Shown here piece by piece: positions 8,444 through 16,646 of a DNA stretch of 52,639 nt. Both the position numbers and the translations under genes were made by a program. Under the pieces are notes generated by a model, which saw only the letters and a program-made list of their open reading frames with translations, searched no databases and was not told the DNA's origin. The DNA is from Gammaproteobacteria bacterium (GTDB taxonomy: Bacteria; Pseudomonadota; Gammaproteobacteria; Arenicellales; CAJQKF01), in NCBI GenBank assembly GCA_030429665.1, contig JAUIEZ010000019.1:1-52639 (forward strand). Direction: 5' to 3'. Every line of letters begins with the position of its first letter. Within the stretch, counting starts at the first letter, position 1.

Positions 8444-9505
8444 CTAACAAATGCGCGGCAATTGCTCGCCGACCAGGCGGTCGACGATGCGCTCGCCACC
8501 GAAGCGGGTTTCCAGAATGACGCGTCCGCGGGGCGCGTCGAACACCTCGCCGACGATGGCGGACTCGCGGCCGTCTTCGTGTCGGCGCATGGCAGCGAGT
8601 ACTGCCTGCGCCGCGTCGGGCGGTACGACCGCCACCAGGGTGCCCTCGTTGGCCAGGTAAAGGGGATCCAGTCCGAGCAGTTCGCATAGCCCGCGCACGT
8701 TGTCGCGCAGCGGCACCGCGGCCTCGTCGATTCGAATGCAGGCGCCGGCGGATTCGGCGAATTCGCCGAGCACGGTGGCAACGCCGCCGCGGGTGGCATC
8801 GCGCATCGCGCGAATATCGGAACAGGTCTTCAGCATGACGTCGACCAGGTGATTCAGCGGCCGACAGTCGCTTGCGATGTCGTGCTCCGTGCCCAACTCG
8901 CCGCGGGCGTCGGCAATGGCCGCTCCGTGGTCGCCCACGGGTCCATTGACGATGACGCGATCGCCGGCCCTGATGCGCTTCGCGCGCGGGTCGACACCCG
9001 GCGCGATGACGCCCACGCCCGCGGTATTGATAAACAACTTGTCGGCCTGGCCGCGGGCAACCACCTTGGTATCGCCGGTGACGACTCGGACCCCTGCCGT
9101 GGTCGCGGTGTCGCGAATCGATGCGACCACGGACTCGAGCAATGCGATCTCGAGACCTTCTTCCAGGATCAAGGAACAGGTCAGGAAAAGCGGCGTGGCT
9201 CCACCCACGGCGAGATCGTTGACGGTGCCGCAAACGGCCAGCTTGCCGATGTCGCCGCCGCGAAAGAACAGCGGATCGACGACGAACGAATCCGTGGTCA
9301 TTGCGAGGCGGTCACCGCGTGCGGTGAATTCGGCGAGATCGAGGCGCGCCTGGTCATCCATGCGTGAAAGCTCGGGGTCGACGAGATGGCTCACCAGCAC
9401 GTTTTCCACCAGGTCGCGCATGGCCTTGCCGCCGCTGCCGTGCGCGAGCGTGATTCGAGCACCCGGTTTCGCGGCCCGCAGCCTGGTTGCGTCGGGGCGA
9501 CTCAT
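8444..9505 (-). CDS. hypE: Hydrogenase maturation protein HypE
   Basis: 353 residues. PurM-like enzyme that dehydrates the carbamoyl group on its C-terminal cysteine to the cyanide ligand of the NiFe site. The protein ends in 'PRIC', the conserved modified tail. 'LAHGSGGKAM' near residue 20, 'DSFVVDPLFFRGGDIGKLAV' and 'RDATRGGVATVL' are family signatures. The start is ATG 9505, whose ATGA overlaps the hypD stop. Confidence 0.96.
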   Translation of the reverse strand: MSRPDATRLRAAKPGARITLAHGSGGKAMRDLVENVLVSHLVDPELSRMDDQARLDLAEFTARGDRLAMTTDSFVVDPLFFRGGDIGKLAVCGTVNDLAVGGATPLFLTCSLILEEGLEIALLESVVASIRDTATTAGVRVVTGDTKVVARGQADKLFINTAGVGVIAPGVDPRAKRIRAGDRVIVNGPVGDHGAAIADARGELGTEHDIASDCRPLNHLVDVMLKTCSDIRAMRDATRGGVATVLGEFAESAGACIRIDEAAVPLRDNVRGLCELLGLDPLYLANEGTLVAVVPPDAAQAVLAAMRRHEDGRESAIVGEVFDAPRGRVILETRFGGERIVDRLVGEQLPRIC

Positions 9506-10671
9506 GTCGAACCCCGGTCGAAGCGGACGCCGTCGGGTGAGTCGCGTCGTTGCAGGAGTTCGTCGAGGTTGCCGAAGTTGTAGTAGGCGGCGCATGCGCC
9601 TTCGGAGGAAACCATCAACGCGCCCATCGGCGTCTCCGGCGTGCAGGCGCCACCGAAAACCTTGCACTGCCACGGCCTGATGACGCCCTTGAGCACCTCG
9701 CCGCACTGGCAGGCGCGCGGATCGGCAATTCGCAGGTTGGGCACGCTGAACTTGCGCTCGGCGTCGAAACGCGCGTAGGCGTCGCGAATGCGTACGCCGG
9801 AGTGATCGATCGAACCAAGCCCCCGCCACTCGAAAAACTCGCGCAGCTCGTAGACCCGGTGAATGGCGTCGAGCCCCGCGCTGTTGCCCGCCGGGCGCAC
9901 GACGCGCGCATACTGGTTCTCGACTTCGCATCGTTTGTCCGCGAGTTGTTTCACCAGCATCCATACACCCTGCAGTATGTCCAGCGGCTCGAAACCGCTG
10001 ATGACGATGGGCTTGCCGTAATCCTTTGCGATGAACTGAAACGGTCGCTCGCCCACCACCATGGACACGTGCCCCGGCGCGACGAATCCGTCGAGCTGCA
10101 TGTCCGGCGAGTCCAGGATAGCCTTGATGGTCGGTACCGTGGTGATGTGATTGCAGAATATGGAAAAGTTTTCGATGTCCTCGCGCTCCGCGGCCAGGAC
10201 AGTCAGCGCGGTGCTCGGCATGGTCGTCTCGAAACCCAGTGCGAAGAAAATCACCTGGCGGTCGGGGTTGTCCCGCGCCAGTCCCAACGCGTCCATCGGA
10301 GAGTAGACCATGCGCACGTCGGCGCCATCCGCCCGTGCCTGCAGCAGGCTCTTTTTCGATCCGGGTACGCGCATGGCGTCGCCGAACGTGGTGAAGATGA
10401 CGCCCGGCCGTTCCGCCAGCGCGACGCAGTCGTCGACGCGCCCCATCGGAAGCACGCAAACGGGACAGCCGGGGCCGTGCACCAGTTCGATGGCGCCGGG
10501 CAGCATCTGCTCGATACCGTAGCGAAAGATGGTGTGAGTGTGCCCGCCGCAGAATTCCATGAGTTGCAGCGGACGCTGCCTGGCAACGTCGATGCGCGGC
10601 AGCGATTCGCGAATCTCACGGATCAATTGGCGAGCGATCGCGGGATCGCGAAACTCGTCGACATACTTCAA
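9502..10671 (-). CDS. hypD: Hydrogenase maturation protein HypD
   Basis: 389 residues. Iron-sulfur scaffold on which, with HypC, the Fe(CN)2CO unit is built. Signatures: 'EFCGGHTHTIFRYG', 'HGPGCPVC', 'GFETTMPSTA', and the C-terminal cluster region with 'CQCGEVLKG' and 'FGGACTPETPMGALMVSSEGAC'. The start is TTG 10671, chosen from a GGAGGGA ribosome site and TTGA overlap with the stop of the upstream SIS gene. Codons upstream belong to that gene in another frame. Confidence 0.95.
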   Translation of the reverse strand: MKYVDEFRDPAIARQLIREIRESLPRIDVARQRPLQLMEFCGGHTHTIFRYGIEQMLPGAIELVHGPGCPVCVLPMGRVDDCVALAERPGVIFTTFGDAMRVPGSKKSLLQARADGADVRMVYSPMDALGLARDNPDRQVIFFALGFETTMPSTALTVLAAEREDIENFSIFCNHITTVPTIKAILDSPDMQLDGFVAPGHVSMVVGERPFQFIAKDYGKPIVISGFEPLDILQGVWMLVKQLADKRCEVENQYARVVRPAGNSAGLDAIHRVYELREFFEWRGLGSIDHSGVRIRDAYARFDAERKFSVPNLRIADPRACQCGEVLKGVIRPWQCKVFGGACTPETPMGALMVSSEGACAAYYNFGNLDELLQRRDSPDGVRFDRGST

Positions 10672-11357
10672 GGTGTCTTCCCTCCGACGTTGCCGCGGGT
10701 ATCGGCAAGCAGGGTATGCACGAGGTCCCAGATGATGTGATAACACGCCACGTGAACTTCCTGCACGCGATGGATGCTGTCGGTTTCGACGACCAGGCAG
10801 TAGTCGACCAGGCCGCTGGCGCGCATCGTGCCGCCGTCGCCTCCGGCCAGGCCCACGGTGGTCATGCCGATGCCCTTTGCCTTGCGGTAGGCCTCGATGA
10901 GGTTCTCGGAATTGCCGCTCGTGGAAAAGCCGACCAGGCCGTCCACCTCGCGCGCCTGGGCGTCTAGTTGCCTCGCGAAAACGTAGCGCACGCCCACGTC
11001 GTTCGCCACCGCGCTGAGCATGGCGTTGTCCATCACCAGGTTGGTCGCCGCCAACGCTGGGCGTCCCGCGGTTACCGGGTGCTGAAACTCGACGGCGAAG
11101 TGAGCTGCGTCGCACGACGAACCGCCATTGCCCATGGAATACATTCGCCCGCCACGACGGTACACGCCGGCAATGGCGCGCGCGGCTTCCACCAGCGCGC
11201 CCCCGTTCGTATCGAAGAATCGTTGTTTCTCGGACACGCTGTGCGCGGCCTTCTGGCGTACGGACTCGAGCAGAGCATCGGATTCCCGTGCCGGGTCCTT
11301 TTCGCGTCCGTGCAGGAACGGGTACAACGATTGCAAGTTGTCGTCGATCTCGCTCAT
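10668..11357 (-). CDS. SIS-domain (GmhA-like) protein embedded in the hyp operon
   Basis: 229 residues with a single sugar-isomerase (SIS) domain: 'SMGNGGSSCDAAHFAVEF' and 'VGFSTSGNSENLIEAYRKAKG' are the phosphosugar-binding motifs, as in sedoheptulose-7-phosphate isomerase. It is locked between hypC and hypD by 4-nt overlaps on both sides, so it is translated together with them. Related SIS genes are found in some hydrogenase clusters, but I know of no established role in maturation. It could be a true isomerase, or a SIS protein acting as a regulatory sensor. No LPS heptose genes are nearby, which argues against a simple envelope role. Confidence 0.85.
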   Translation of the reverse strand: MSEIDDNLQSLYPFLHGREKDPARESDALLESVRQKAAHSVSEKQRFFDTNGGALVEAARAIAGVYRRGGRMYSMGNGGSSCDAAHFAVEFQHPVTAGRPALAATNLVMDNAMLSAVANDVGVRYVFARQLDAQAREVDGLVGFSTSGNSENLIEAYRKAKGIGMTTVGLAGGDGGTMRASGLVDYCLVVETDSIHRVQEVHVACYHIIWDLVHTLLADTRGNVGGKTP

Positions 11358-11650
11358 CGCGTCGTTTGGCTCGTCTTGCCCGATTCGCGCATGGCATCCA
11401 GTTCGGCCTGGGCTTCGCCCAGTTCGGCCAGCAGCGCCAGGGTTTTCCTGGCTTCCTCGGCATCGATGCGGCTCATGGCGAAGCCGACGTGAACCAGTAC
11501 CCATTCGCCCATGCAATCTTCGACCGGGTGCGCCTCGTCCACGACACAGGCCATGTTTACCTGGCGGCGCACGCCGGCGATGTCCACCTTGGCAAGCTTG
11601 TTGCCGGCGTCGATGATTTCAACTACCTGTCCGGGTATTCCAAGGCACAT
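11354..11650 (-). CDS. hypC: Hydrogenase maturation chaperone HypC
   Basis: 98 residues. Starts 'MCLGIPGQV' with the essential Cys2 that binds the iron carried with HypD; HypC also holds the large-subunit precursor. OB-fold core 'VDIAGVRRQVNMACV' and 'GEWVLVHVGFAMSRID' are typical. The C-terminal helix is somewhat longer than average. It overlaps the SIS gene by 4 nt and follows hypF by 3 nt. Confidence 0.95.
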   Translation of the reverse strand: MCLGIPGQVVEIIDAGNKLAKVDIAGVRRQVNMACVVDEAHPVEDCMGEWVLVHVGFAMSRIDAEEARKTLALLAELGEAQAELDAMRESGKTSQTTR

Positions 11651-11653
11651 GGT

Positions 11654-14053
11654 CTAGTTTTTCCTCTCCTGGTTCGCCGCTGCGACGAGCGCCTGTCCCA
11701 GCGACAGGCCGCCGTCGCCCGCGGGTACATGGCGGTGGGTCAGCACGACAAAGCCGTCAGATTGCAGCTTTGTCGAGACGGCTTCGAGCAGGATACGATT
11801 CTGGAACACGCCGCCGGTAAGTGCCACCGTATCGATTTCACGAGATTCGGTGTCGGCGAGTTTGCGAACCATGTTCACGATGGCGCCCGCCAGGCCGCGG
11901 TGAAAACGCGCGGCGATCACGCCCGGCGGCGTGCCGAGCACCAGGTCTCCGAGCAGCGCCTGCCACATGGCAACCGGTTCGACGTAGGGCAGGGCGCAAC
12001 CACGAAGCCGCGGGATCGAGAACGGGTAGTCGAGCTCGGCACTTTCCTCCAGCAGTGCGCGTTCGTCGACCACCGCTTCCAGCGTCATGGCTGCCTGACC
12101 CTCGTAGGTCACCTGTTCGCGGCAGATACCGATTGCGGCAGCGACCGAATCGAACAGTCGGCCGCAGGACGACGCGAGCGGCGCGTGGCGGCCCGTTTCG
12201 ATCATGGCCCGAATGGTCGTGATCGGCCGTGTTTCAAGGAACTCGACAATGTCGGTCTCGGCGTAGTTCATTTTAATGCGGGGCCATCCCAGTTCCGCCA
12301 GCAGATGGGCCAGCGTGCTGCGCCAGGGTTCGCGTATGGCCTGGGCGCCGCCGGGCATGGCCACGGGCTTGAACGTGCCGAGGCGTTCGTAGTCGCGATA
12401 GTCGGCGAGCAGGAACTCGCCGCCCCACAATTCGCCGTCGTCGCCGTAGCCGAGGCCGTCAAGCGCCACGCCGAGCACCGGCGGTGCGTCAACCGGGCGG
12501 TCGTTGTCGGCCAGGCAGGCGGCCACGTGGGCGTGGTGGTGTTGGACTTCGAACAGTGCGAGTCCCTCGCGTCGCGCTCTTTCCCGGCCAAGCTTCGAGG
12601 AGAGGTATTCCGGATGTCGGTCGACCGCGATGCCGACCGGCCGGTGCCGGTAGAGGTCCGAATACAAGGCGAGATTGCGCTCGAAGTCGGTGAAGGTGAG
12701 CGCCTCCTCCAGGTCGCCCATGTGCTGAGACAGGACCGCACGGCCGTCGGTAATCAGACAGAAGGTGTTCTTGAGTTCCCCGCCGAGCGCCAACCGGTCG
12801 TCGGCTCCCTCGAAGCCGTCCGGCAAGGGCAGGGGCGCGGGCGCAAAGCCGCGGGCGCGCCGTAACAGCCTCGGCGCGCCCGCCATCACTCGGGCGACCG
12901 AGTCGTCGACCCGGTTGACGATGTCGCGGTCGTGCAGGAGCAGGTAGTCGGCGATGCTGCCTAGGCGCTCGAGCGCGTCGTCGTTGTCGATGCACGGAGG
13001 TTCTTCGGAGCGATTGCCCGAAGTCATTACCACCGGTCGTTCAAGGCGCCGAAGCAGCAGCGCGTGAAGCGGCGTGCAGGGCAGCATGAAACCGAGCGTC
13101 GATTGCCCCGGGGCGACCGCGGGCGCCACGGGCGGATCGGCGTCCCGACGCGCCGGAAGAATGACGATGGGCGCCGCGGCGGATTCGAGCAGCGTGCGGG
13201 ACGCATCGTCCACGCGGCAATAGCGCTCGACGACGCCCAGGTCGCGGGCCATCAGCGCCAGGGGCTTGTGATCTCGACGCTTGCGGCGGCGCAGCGTGTC
13301 GACCGCGACAGGGTTCGTGGCATCGGCGGCGAGGTGGAAGCCGCCGATGCCCTTTATCGCGACGATCTCGCCGCGCATCAGCAGAGCGCAAGCCGCGTCG
13401 ACATCGTCGAGTTGGCTCAACGATTCGATGCAGATCGCCGCGCCGTCGCTGCGTACCAATCGGGCGCGCGGCCCGCAGGCGTGGCACGCATTGGGTTGTG
13501 CGTGGAAGCGGCGGTCGTGTGGATTCTCGTACTCCGCGGCGCAGTCCGGGCACTGCCGGAATGCAGCCATCGAGGTGTTTTCCCGGTCGTACGGAATGGC
13601 GCGAACGATCGACAGGCGCGGCCCGCAGTGGGTGCAGTTGGTGAATGGATAACGGTAACGCCGGGAGAAAGGATCGAACGTATCGCGCAAGCAGTCCGGG
13701 CAGGTTGCCGCGTCGGGCGGTACCCCGGTGCGCGCGCCCGTGTCGGCGCTGTCGATAATGCGAAACTGACCGCTGGGACCGAGAGACGAATCGAGCGGCG
13801 CACGTTCCATCGAGTCGATACGGGCAAGCGACGGTTTCTCGGTATCCAGGCGTGAAACGAACGTGTCGATCGCGCCGGGTGTGCCGGCCAGTCTGATCAA
13901 CACGCCGTCACCGTCGTTGCGCACGTCCCCGGAGAGGCCGAGTTCGTTGGCAATGCGCCAGGCGGTCGGCCGAAATCCCACGCCCTGCACGATACCTCGC
14001 ACGCGCAGTCGCTCGGCGATGGTATCCGCCAAGCCCGAGAGCGTTGCGGTCAT
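11654..14053 (-). CDS. hypF: Carbamoyltransferase HypF
   Basis: 799 residues, normal for HypF. Converts carbamoyl phosphate and ATP to a carbamoyl adenylate and hands the carbamoyl to HypE. Domains in order: acylphosphatase ('RVRGIVQGVGFRP', about 15-100), two zinc-finger pairs ('CPDCLRDTFDP...CTHCGPR' and 'CPDCAAEYENP...CHACGPR', about 115-200), a YrdC-like domain ('AIKGIGGFHLAADA'), and a Kae1-like C-terminal domain ('LALGGELKNTFCL', 'HHHAHVAACLAD', 'ALTGGVFQNRIL'). Start ATG 14053 has GGAAAG 7-8 nt upstream and ATGA overlap with the NHL gene; an ATG five codons earlier is possible. Confidence 0.96.
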   Translation of the reverse strand: MTATLSGLADTIAERLRVRGIVQGVGFRPTAWRIANELGLSGDVRNDGDGVLIRLAGTPGAIDTFVSRLDTEKPSLARIDSMERAPLDSSLGPSGQFRIIDSADTGARTGVPPDAATCPDCLRDTFDPFSRRYRYPFTNCTHCGPRLSIVRAIPYDRENTSMAAFRQCPDCAAEYENPHDRRFHAQPNACHACGPRARLVRSDGAAICIESLSQLDDVDAACALLMRGEIVAIKGIGGFHLAADATNPVAVDTLRRRKRRDHKPLALMARDLGVVERYCRVDDASRTLLESAAAPIVILPARRDADPPVAPAVAPGQSTLGFMLPCTPLHALLLRRLERPVVMTSGNRSEEPPCIDNDDALERLGSIADYLLLHDRDIVNRVDDSVARVMAGAPRLLRRARGFAPAPLPLPDGFEGADDRLALGGELKNTFCLITDGRAVLSQHMGDLEEALTFTDFERNLALYSDLYRHRPVGIAVDRHPEYLSSKLGRERARREGLALFEVQHHHAHVAACLADNDRPVDAPPVLGVALDGLGYGDDGELWGGEFLLADYRDYERLGTFKPVAMPGGAQAIREPWRSTLAHLLAELGWPRIKMNYAETDIVEFLETRPITTIRAMIETGRHAPLASSCGRLFDSVAAAIGICREQVTYEGQAAMTLEAVVDERALLEESAELDYPFSIPRLRGCALPYVEPVAMWQALLGDLVLGTPPGVIAARFHRGLAGAIVNMVRKLADTESREIDTVALTGGVFQNRILLEAVSTKLQSDGFVVLTHRHVPAGDGGLSLGQALVAAANQERKN

Positions 14054-15249
14054 GTCGCGACTTTCCATACGGACACCCGATTGTTGCCTGAGTCTGCGAC
14101 AACGACGAAATCGCCGCACGCATTGATGCCGTAGGGCCAGCAAAGACTGTCGGCCACTGGTGCCTGCCAGCGATTGTCTCCCTTGTCAGTGAAACGACGC
14201 TGACCGAACAGGGCCCGAGCGGGGCCGCCGTCGACGAGATCGTCGACATGCCAGCCGAGAACTCGCGAATTGGCAGTGTCCGCGACCAGCAACCAGTCTC
14301 CCGCGGCGGCAATCCCGTAGGGCATGTTCAGGGTGCCGGCGCGCGGCCAGTATAAAGAGCGGTTGTGATCAACTTCGTGGGGACTTGTCTGGCCGAGGAT
14401 CGTGTCGCACGATACACCGTTCCTCTCGGGCGGACCGCTCCAGATCATGATCCGGTTATTGCCGGCGTCCGCGACGCAGAGACGATCTCGCCAGGTCGCC
14501 AGCGAATGGGGCCAGCGCATGCTAGCCGAGTGCGGTTCACCGCCGGCGTTTTCGTCTTTGTGCGCAAAGTCTCTCTGGCCGAGCACGAGGTCGGCGGGCG
14601 CACCGTTTTGTGTCGGCAGCCCGTTCCAGACCAGTACCCGACGGTTGCCGCTGTCGGAGACGTACAGGCGATGGCCGTCGAAATGAACACCGTAGGGCCA
14701 GTTCAGGGTTTCGGCGCCTGCCTCTTCTCGCCCCCTGTTTGGTTCGTTGGCCTGGAAATCGCGCTGGCCCAGCACCACGTCGGCGGGTTGGTTGTCGCCG
14801 TCGGGCACGTTGTGCCAGATGAGTACGCGGTGATTCCACGCGTCTCCCACGACCAGAGAGGAACCGGCGAAGCAAACCCCCGTGGGTACATTGAGGGTCG
14901 CCGGACCGACTTCACTTCGACCGTTGCGACCTTCCATGCCGAAACCGTACTGGCCGATCTGCCAGTCGGCCGGCACACGGTCCTCGACGGGAAGCGTTTT
15001 CCATCCGAGCAGGCGATGGTGACCGGTATCGCAGACCAGCAGCGGGCCGTCCGGGGTGCCGAGCGCGGCGTCACGGGGACCGAAGCAGCTCGCCGCGTCT
15101 GGCGTCACCGGCGATTGAATCAGCGGCGGCACCCGGTCGTTGCCGAGCACCACGAGCGGATCGACCGCGAATATCGCTTGCTCTGTGCGCGCCTCGTCTT
15201 CATCCACCCGCAGCGCGGGGCGGGGAGAGACGTATTGAACGGCGGTCAT
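14050..15249 (-). CDS. NHL-repeat beta-propeller protein of the hydrogenase cluster
   Basis: 399 residues. At least five to six repeats of the form 'LNWPYGVHFDGHRLYVSDSGNRRVLVWNGLP', each followed by 'ADLVLGQRDF', which is an NHL propeller blade. No signal peptide, so cytoplasmic. NHL proteins accompany group 2a hydrogenase operons in other bacteria; the function is not established, and a scaffold or assembly platform is the likely role. 4-nt overlaps with both neighbours show tight coupling. Confidence 0.85.
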   Translation of the reverse strand: MTAVQYVSPRPALRVDEDEARTEQAIFAVDPLVVLGNDRVPPLIQSPVTPDAASCFGPRDAALGTPDGPLLVCDTGHHRLLGWKTLPVEDRVPADWQIGQYGFGMEGRNGRSEVGPATLNVPTGVCFAGSSLVVGDAWNHRVLIWHNVPDGDNQPADVVLGQRDFQANEPNRGREEAGAETLNWPYGVHFDGHRLYVSDSGNRRVLVWNGLPTQNGAPADLVLGQRDFAHKDENAGGEPHSASMRWPHSLATWRDRLCVADAGNNRIMIWSGPPERNGVSCDTILGQTSPHEVDHNRSLYWPRAGTLNMPYGIAAAGDWLLVADTANSRVLGWHVDDLVDGGPARALFGQRRFTDKGDNRWQAPVADSLCWPYGINACGDFVVVADSGNNRVSVWKVAT

Positions 15250-16115
15250 GAAATTTTCACCATGACGCTACCGCCCGTCACGCGCACCGCGTACGTATGG
15301 AGTTGGACTTCGGGTGCGGTGAGGCATTCACCGCTCTCGATCAGGTACCGGAATCCGTGATGAGGGCAGGTGAGCACGCCGTCGGCCAGTTCTCCCTGGT
15401 CCAGCGGCATGGCGAGGTGGGCACAGGCGTTCTCGAAGCAAACGATCTTGTCGCCGATGCGGCTCAGTAGCAAGCTGATCTTCCCGACTTCGGCGACCAG
15501 CAAGTCATTCTCGGGCACTGCTTCGAGGCGACAGGCATGCGTCCACCCCTTGTCTTCGGCACGGGCGAACGGACTGACAAAATGCGCGGTCGAAGAACCG
15601 TTTCCGCCCATGCCTTTCGCTTGCCTGATCTCCGTGATTTCGGGACATTGCTCCCGAATGGCCTGTTCGACGCCGGACGCGAGGGTAATGCTGGACGCCG
15701 GGCAACCGTCGCAGGCGCCTACCAGGCGGATTTCCACGGTCTTCGGCGGCTTCACGGATACCAGTTCGACGTCGCCGCCGTGGCTTTCCAGCATCGGGCG
15801 TACCGACGCGAGTGCACGCTCGACTCGTTCCTGCAACGATGGTCTGATCAATTCGTGGTGTCGCAGCACCGCGTAGACGAGTTCGTCGCTTGCCGCGCGC
15901 CTGAGGGCTGCAGATGCCGCGGGATCCGACTTCAGGGCGCGAATGAGTCTCGTCAGGGCCGCTTTATTGAGAGCGTCTATGGCTTGCTTGATGGCCGAAA
16001 CGGTGTGACGCGAAGACTCGTCCCAGTCGGCGGTCAACTCCTCCAGGGCTCGAAGGTCGCGCAAAAGGATGTCGAGTTCGGGAACGGCTTCTTGGGTTCG
16101 GGCGTAATCGGCCAT
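15246..16115 (-). CDS. NifU-domain/Rieske fusion protein
   Basis: 289 residues. N-terminal ~95 residues are helical with no motif I know. A NifU C-terminal-type domain (about 95-170) carries 'GACDGCPASS' (CxxC). A Rieske domain (about 185-289) carries 'CFENACAHLAMPLD' and 'LTCPHHGFRY', giving the C-x-H ... C-x2-H [2Fe-2S] ligand set. No signal peptide. Rieske/NifU-type proteins recur in group 2a hydrogenase operons and are thought to pass electrons on from the enzyme or to supply clusters. Start ATG 16115; ends with a 4-nt overlap into the NHL gene. Confidence 0.88.
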   Translation of the reverse strand: MADYARTQEAVPELDILLRDLRALEELTADWDESSRHTVSAIKQAIDALNKAALTRLIRALKSDPAASAALRRAASDELVYAVLRHHELIRPSLQERVERALASVRPMLESHGGDVELVSVKPPKTVEIRLVGACDGCPASSITLASGVEQAIREQCPEITEIRQAKGMGGNGSSTAHFVSPFARAEDKGWTHACRLEAVPENDLLVAEVGKISLLLSRIGDKIVCFENACAHLAMPLDQGELADGVLTCPHHGFRYLIESGECLTAPEVQLHTYAVRVTGGSVMVKIS

Positions 16116-16126
16116 GTTCGCTGATC

Positions 16127-16351
16127 TCAACGATAACGCAGGTCCTTGTACAGCCAAGGCTGCAAGGCGCCGCCGGCCAGTGCCGCCAATATGACGGCAA
16201 ACGCGAGAGGAAGCCCGGTCAAGTAGCCTGCGATGCAGATGCAAGCGGTGATCAGGCTGCCGATGGCGCTGCGTATGAGTACCATGCGCAGATCCTGAAA
16301 CAAGCGTCCGGTCAGGAACAGTCTCATCGAATTCATGAACATGTCGTACAT
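16127..16351 (-). CDS. Small membrane protein, two helices
   Basis: 74 residues. A short amphipathic N-terminus (MYDMFMNSMRLFLTG) is followed by two adjoining hydrophobic segments around 'AIGSLITACICIAGYLTG' and 'PLAFAVILAALAGGALQPW'. No recognised family. It lies between a second tiny membrane protein and the NifU-Rieske gene with gaps of 15 and 11 bp. Its place in the operon suggests it ties the soluble hydrogenase or its electron-transfer partner to the inner membrane; this is inference. Confidence 0.75.
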   Translation of the reverse strand: MYDMFMNSMRLFLTGRLFQDLRMVLIRSAIGSLITACICIAGYLTGLPLAFAVILAALAGGALQPWLYKDLRYR

Positions 16352-16366
16352 CGGTCGTCTCCGTTG

Positions 16367-16597
16367 TCAGATGAATACGAGGATGATCATGGCGACAATG
16401 ATTCCCGGTAGCGCGGCAAACGGTCCGTAGAAGGCGCCCATCAACATGGCCAGTTGTTTTCCCAGCGCTTCGCCGCCCACCTTGAGTCCCCCAATTGCTC
16501 CACCGGCCAACCCGAACAGTAGTGCCAGAAACAACCATACGGGCGCCGTCGCAGCAGTGATCTGACCGTCTAGCAGGGAATCGAGAAAACCGTTCAT
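16367..16597 (-). CDS. Small glycine-rich membrane protein
   Basis: 76 residues from ATG 16597, with GAGGAAG about 9 nt upstream. Two hydrophobic segments: 'VWLFLALLFGLAGGAIGG' (about 20-37) and 'YGPFAALPGIIVAMIILVF' near the C-terminus, with a short Lys-containing loop between. No recognised family. A longer open frame upstream overlaps the TPR gene and is not needed. It forms a pair with the next 74-residue membrane protein. Confidence 0.75.
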   Translation of the reverse strand: MNGFLDSLLDGQITAATAPVWLFLALLFGLAGGAIGGLKVGGEALGKQLAMLMGAFYGPFAALPGIIVAMIILVFI

Positions 16598-16646
16598 CGC
16601 TTGTTTCTTCCTCTCTTGTTTTTCGTCGGTGTGATGGCGTAGCCGC

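Noticed and set aside
7214..8689. 491-codon plus-strand frame opposite hypB/hypA/hypE
   Set aside because: Antisense of three certain genes; the valine/methionine-rich 'membrane' stretch is the complement of the HypB histidine codons.
11288..12865. 525-codon plus-strand frame opposite hypC/hypF
   Set aside because: Shadow of hypF, which has all its domain motifs on the minus strand.
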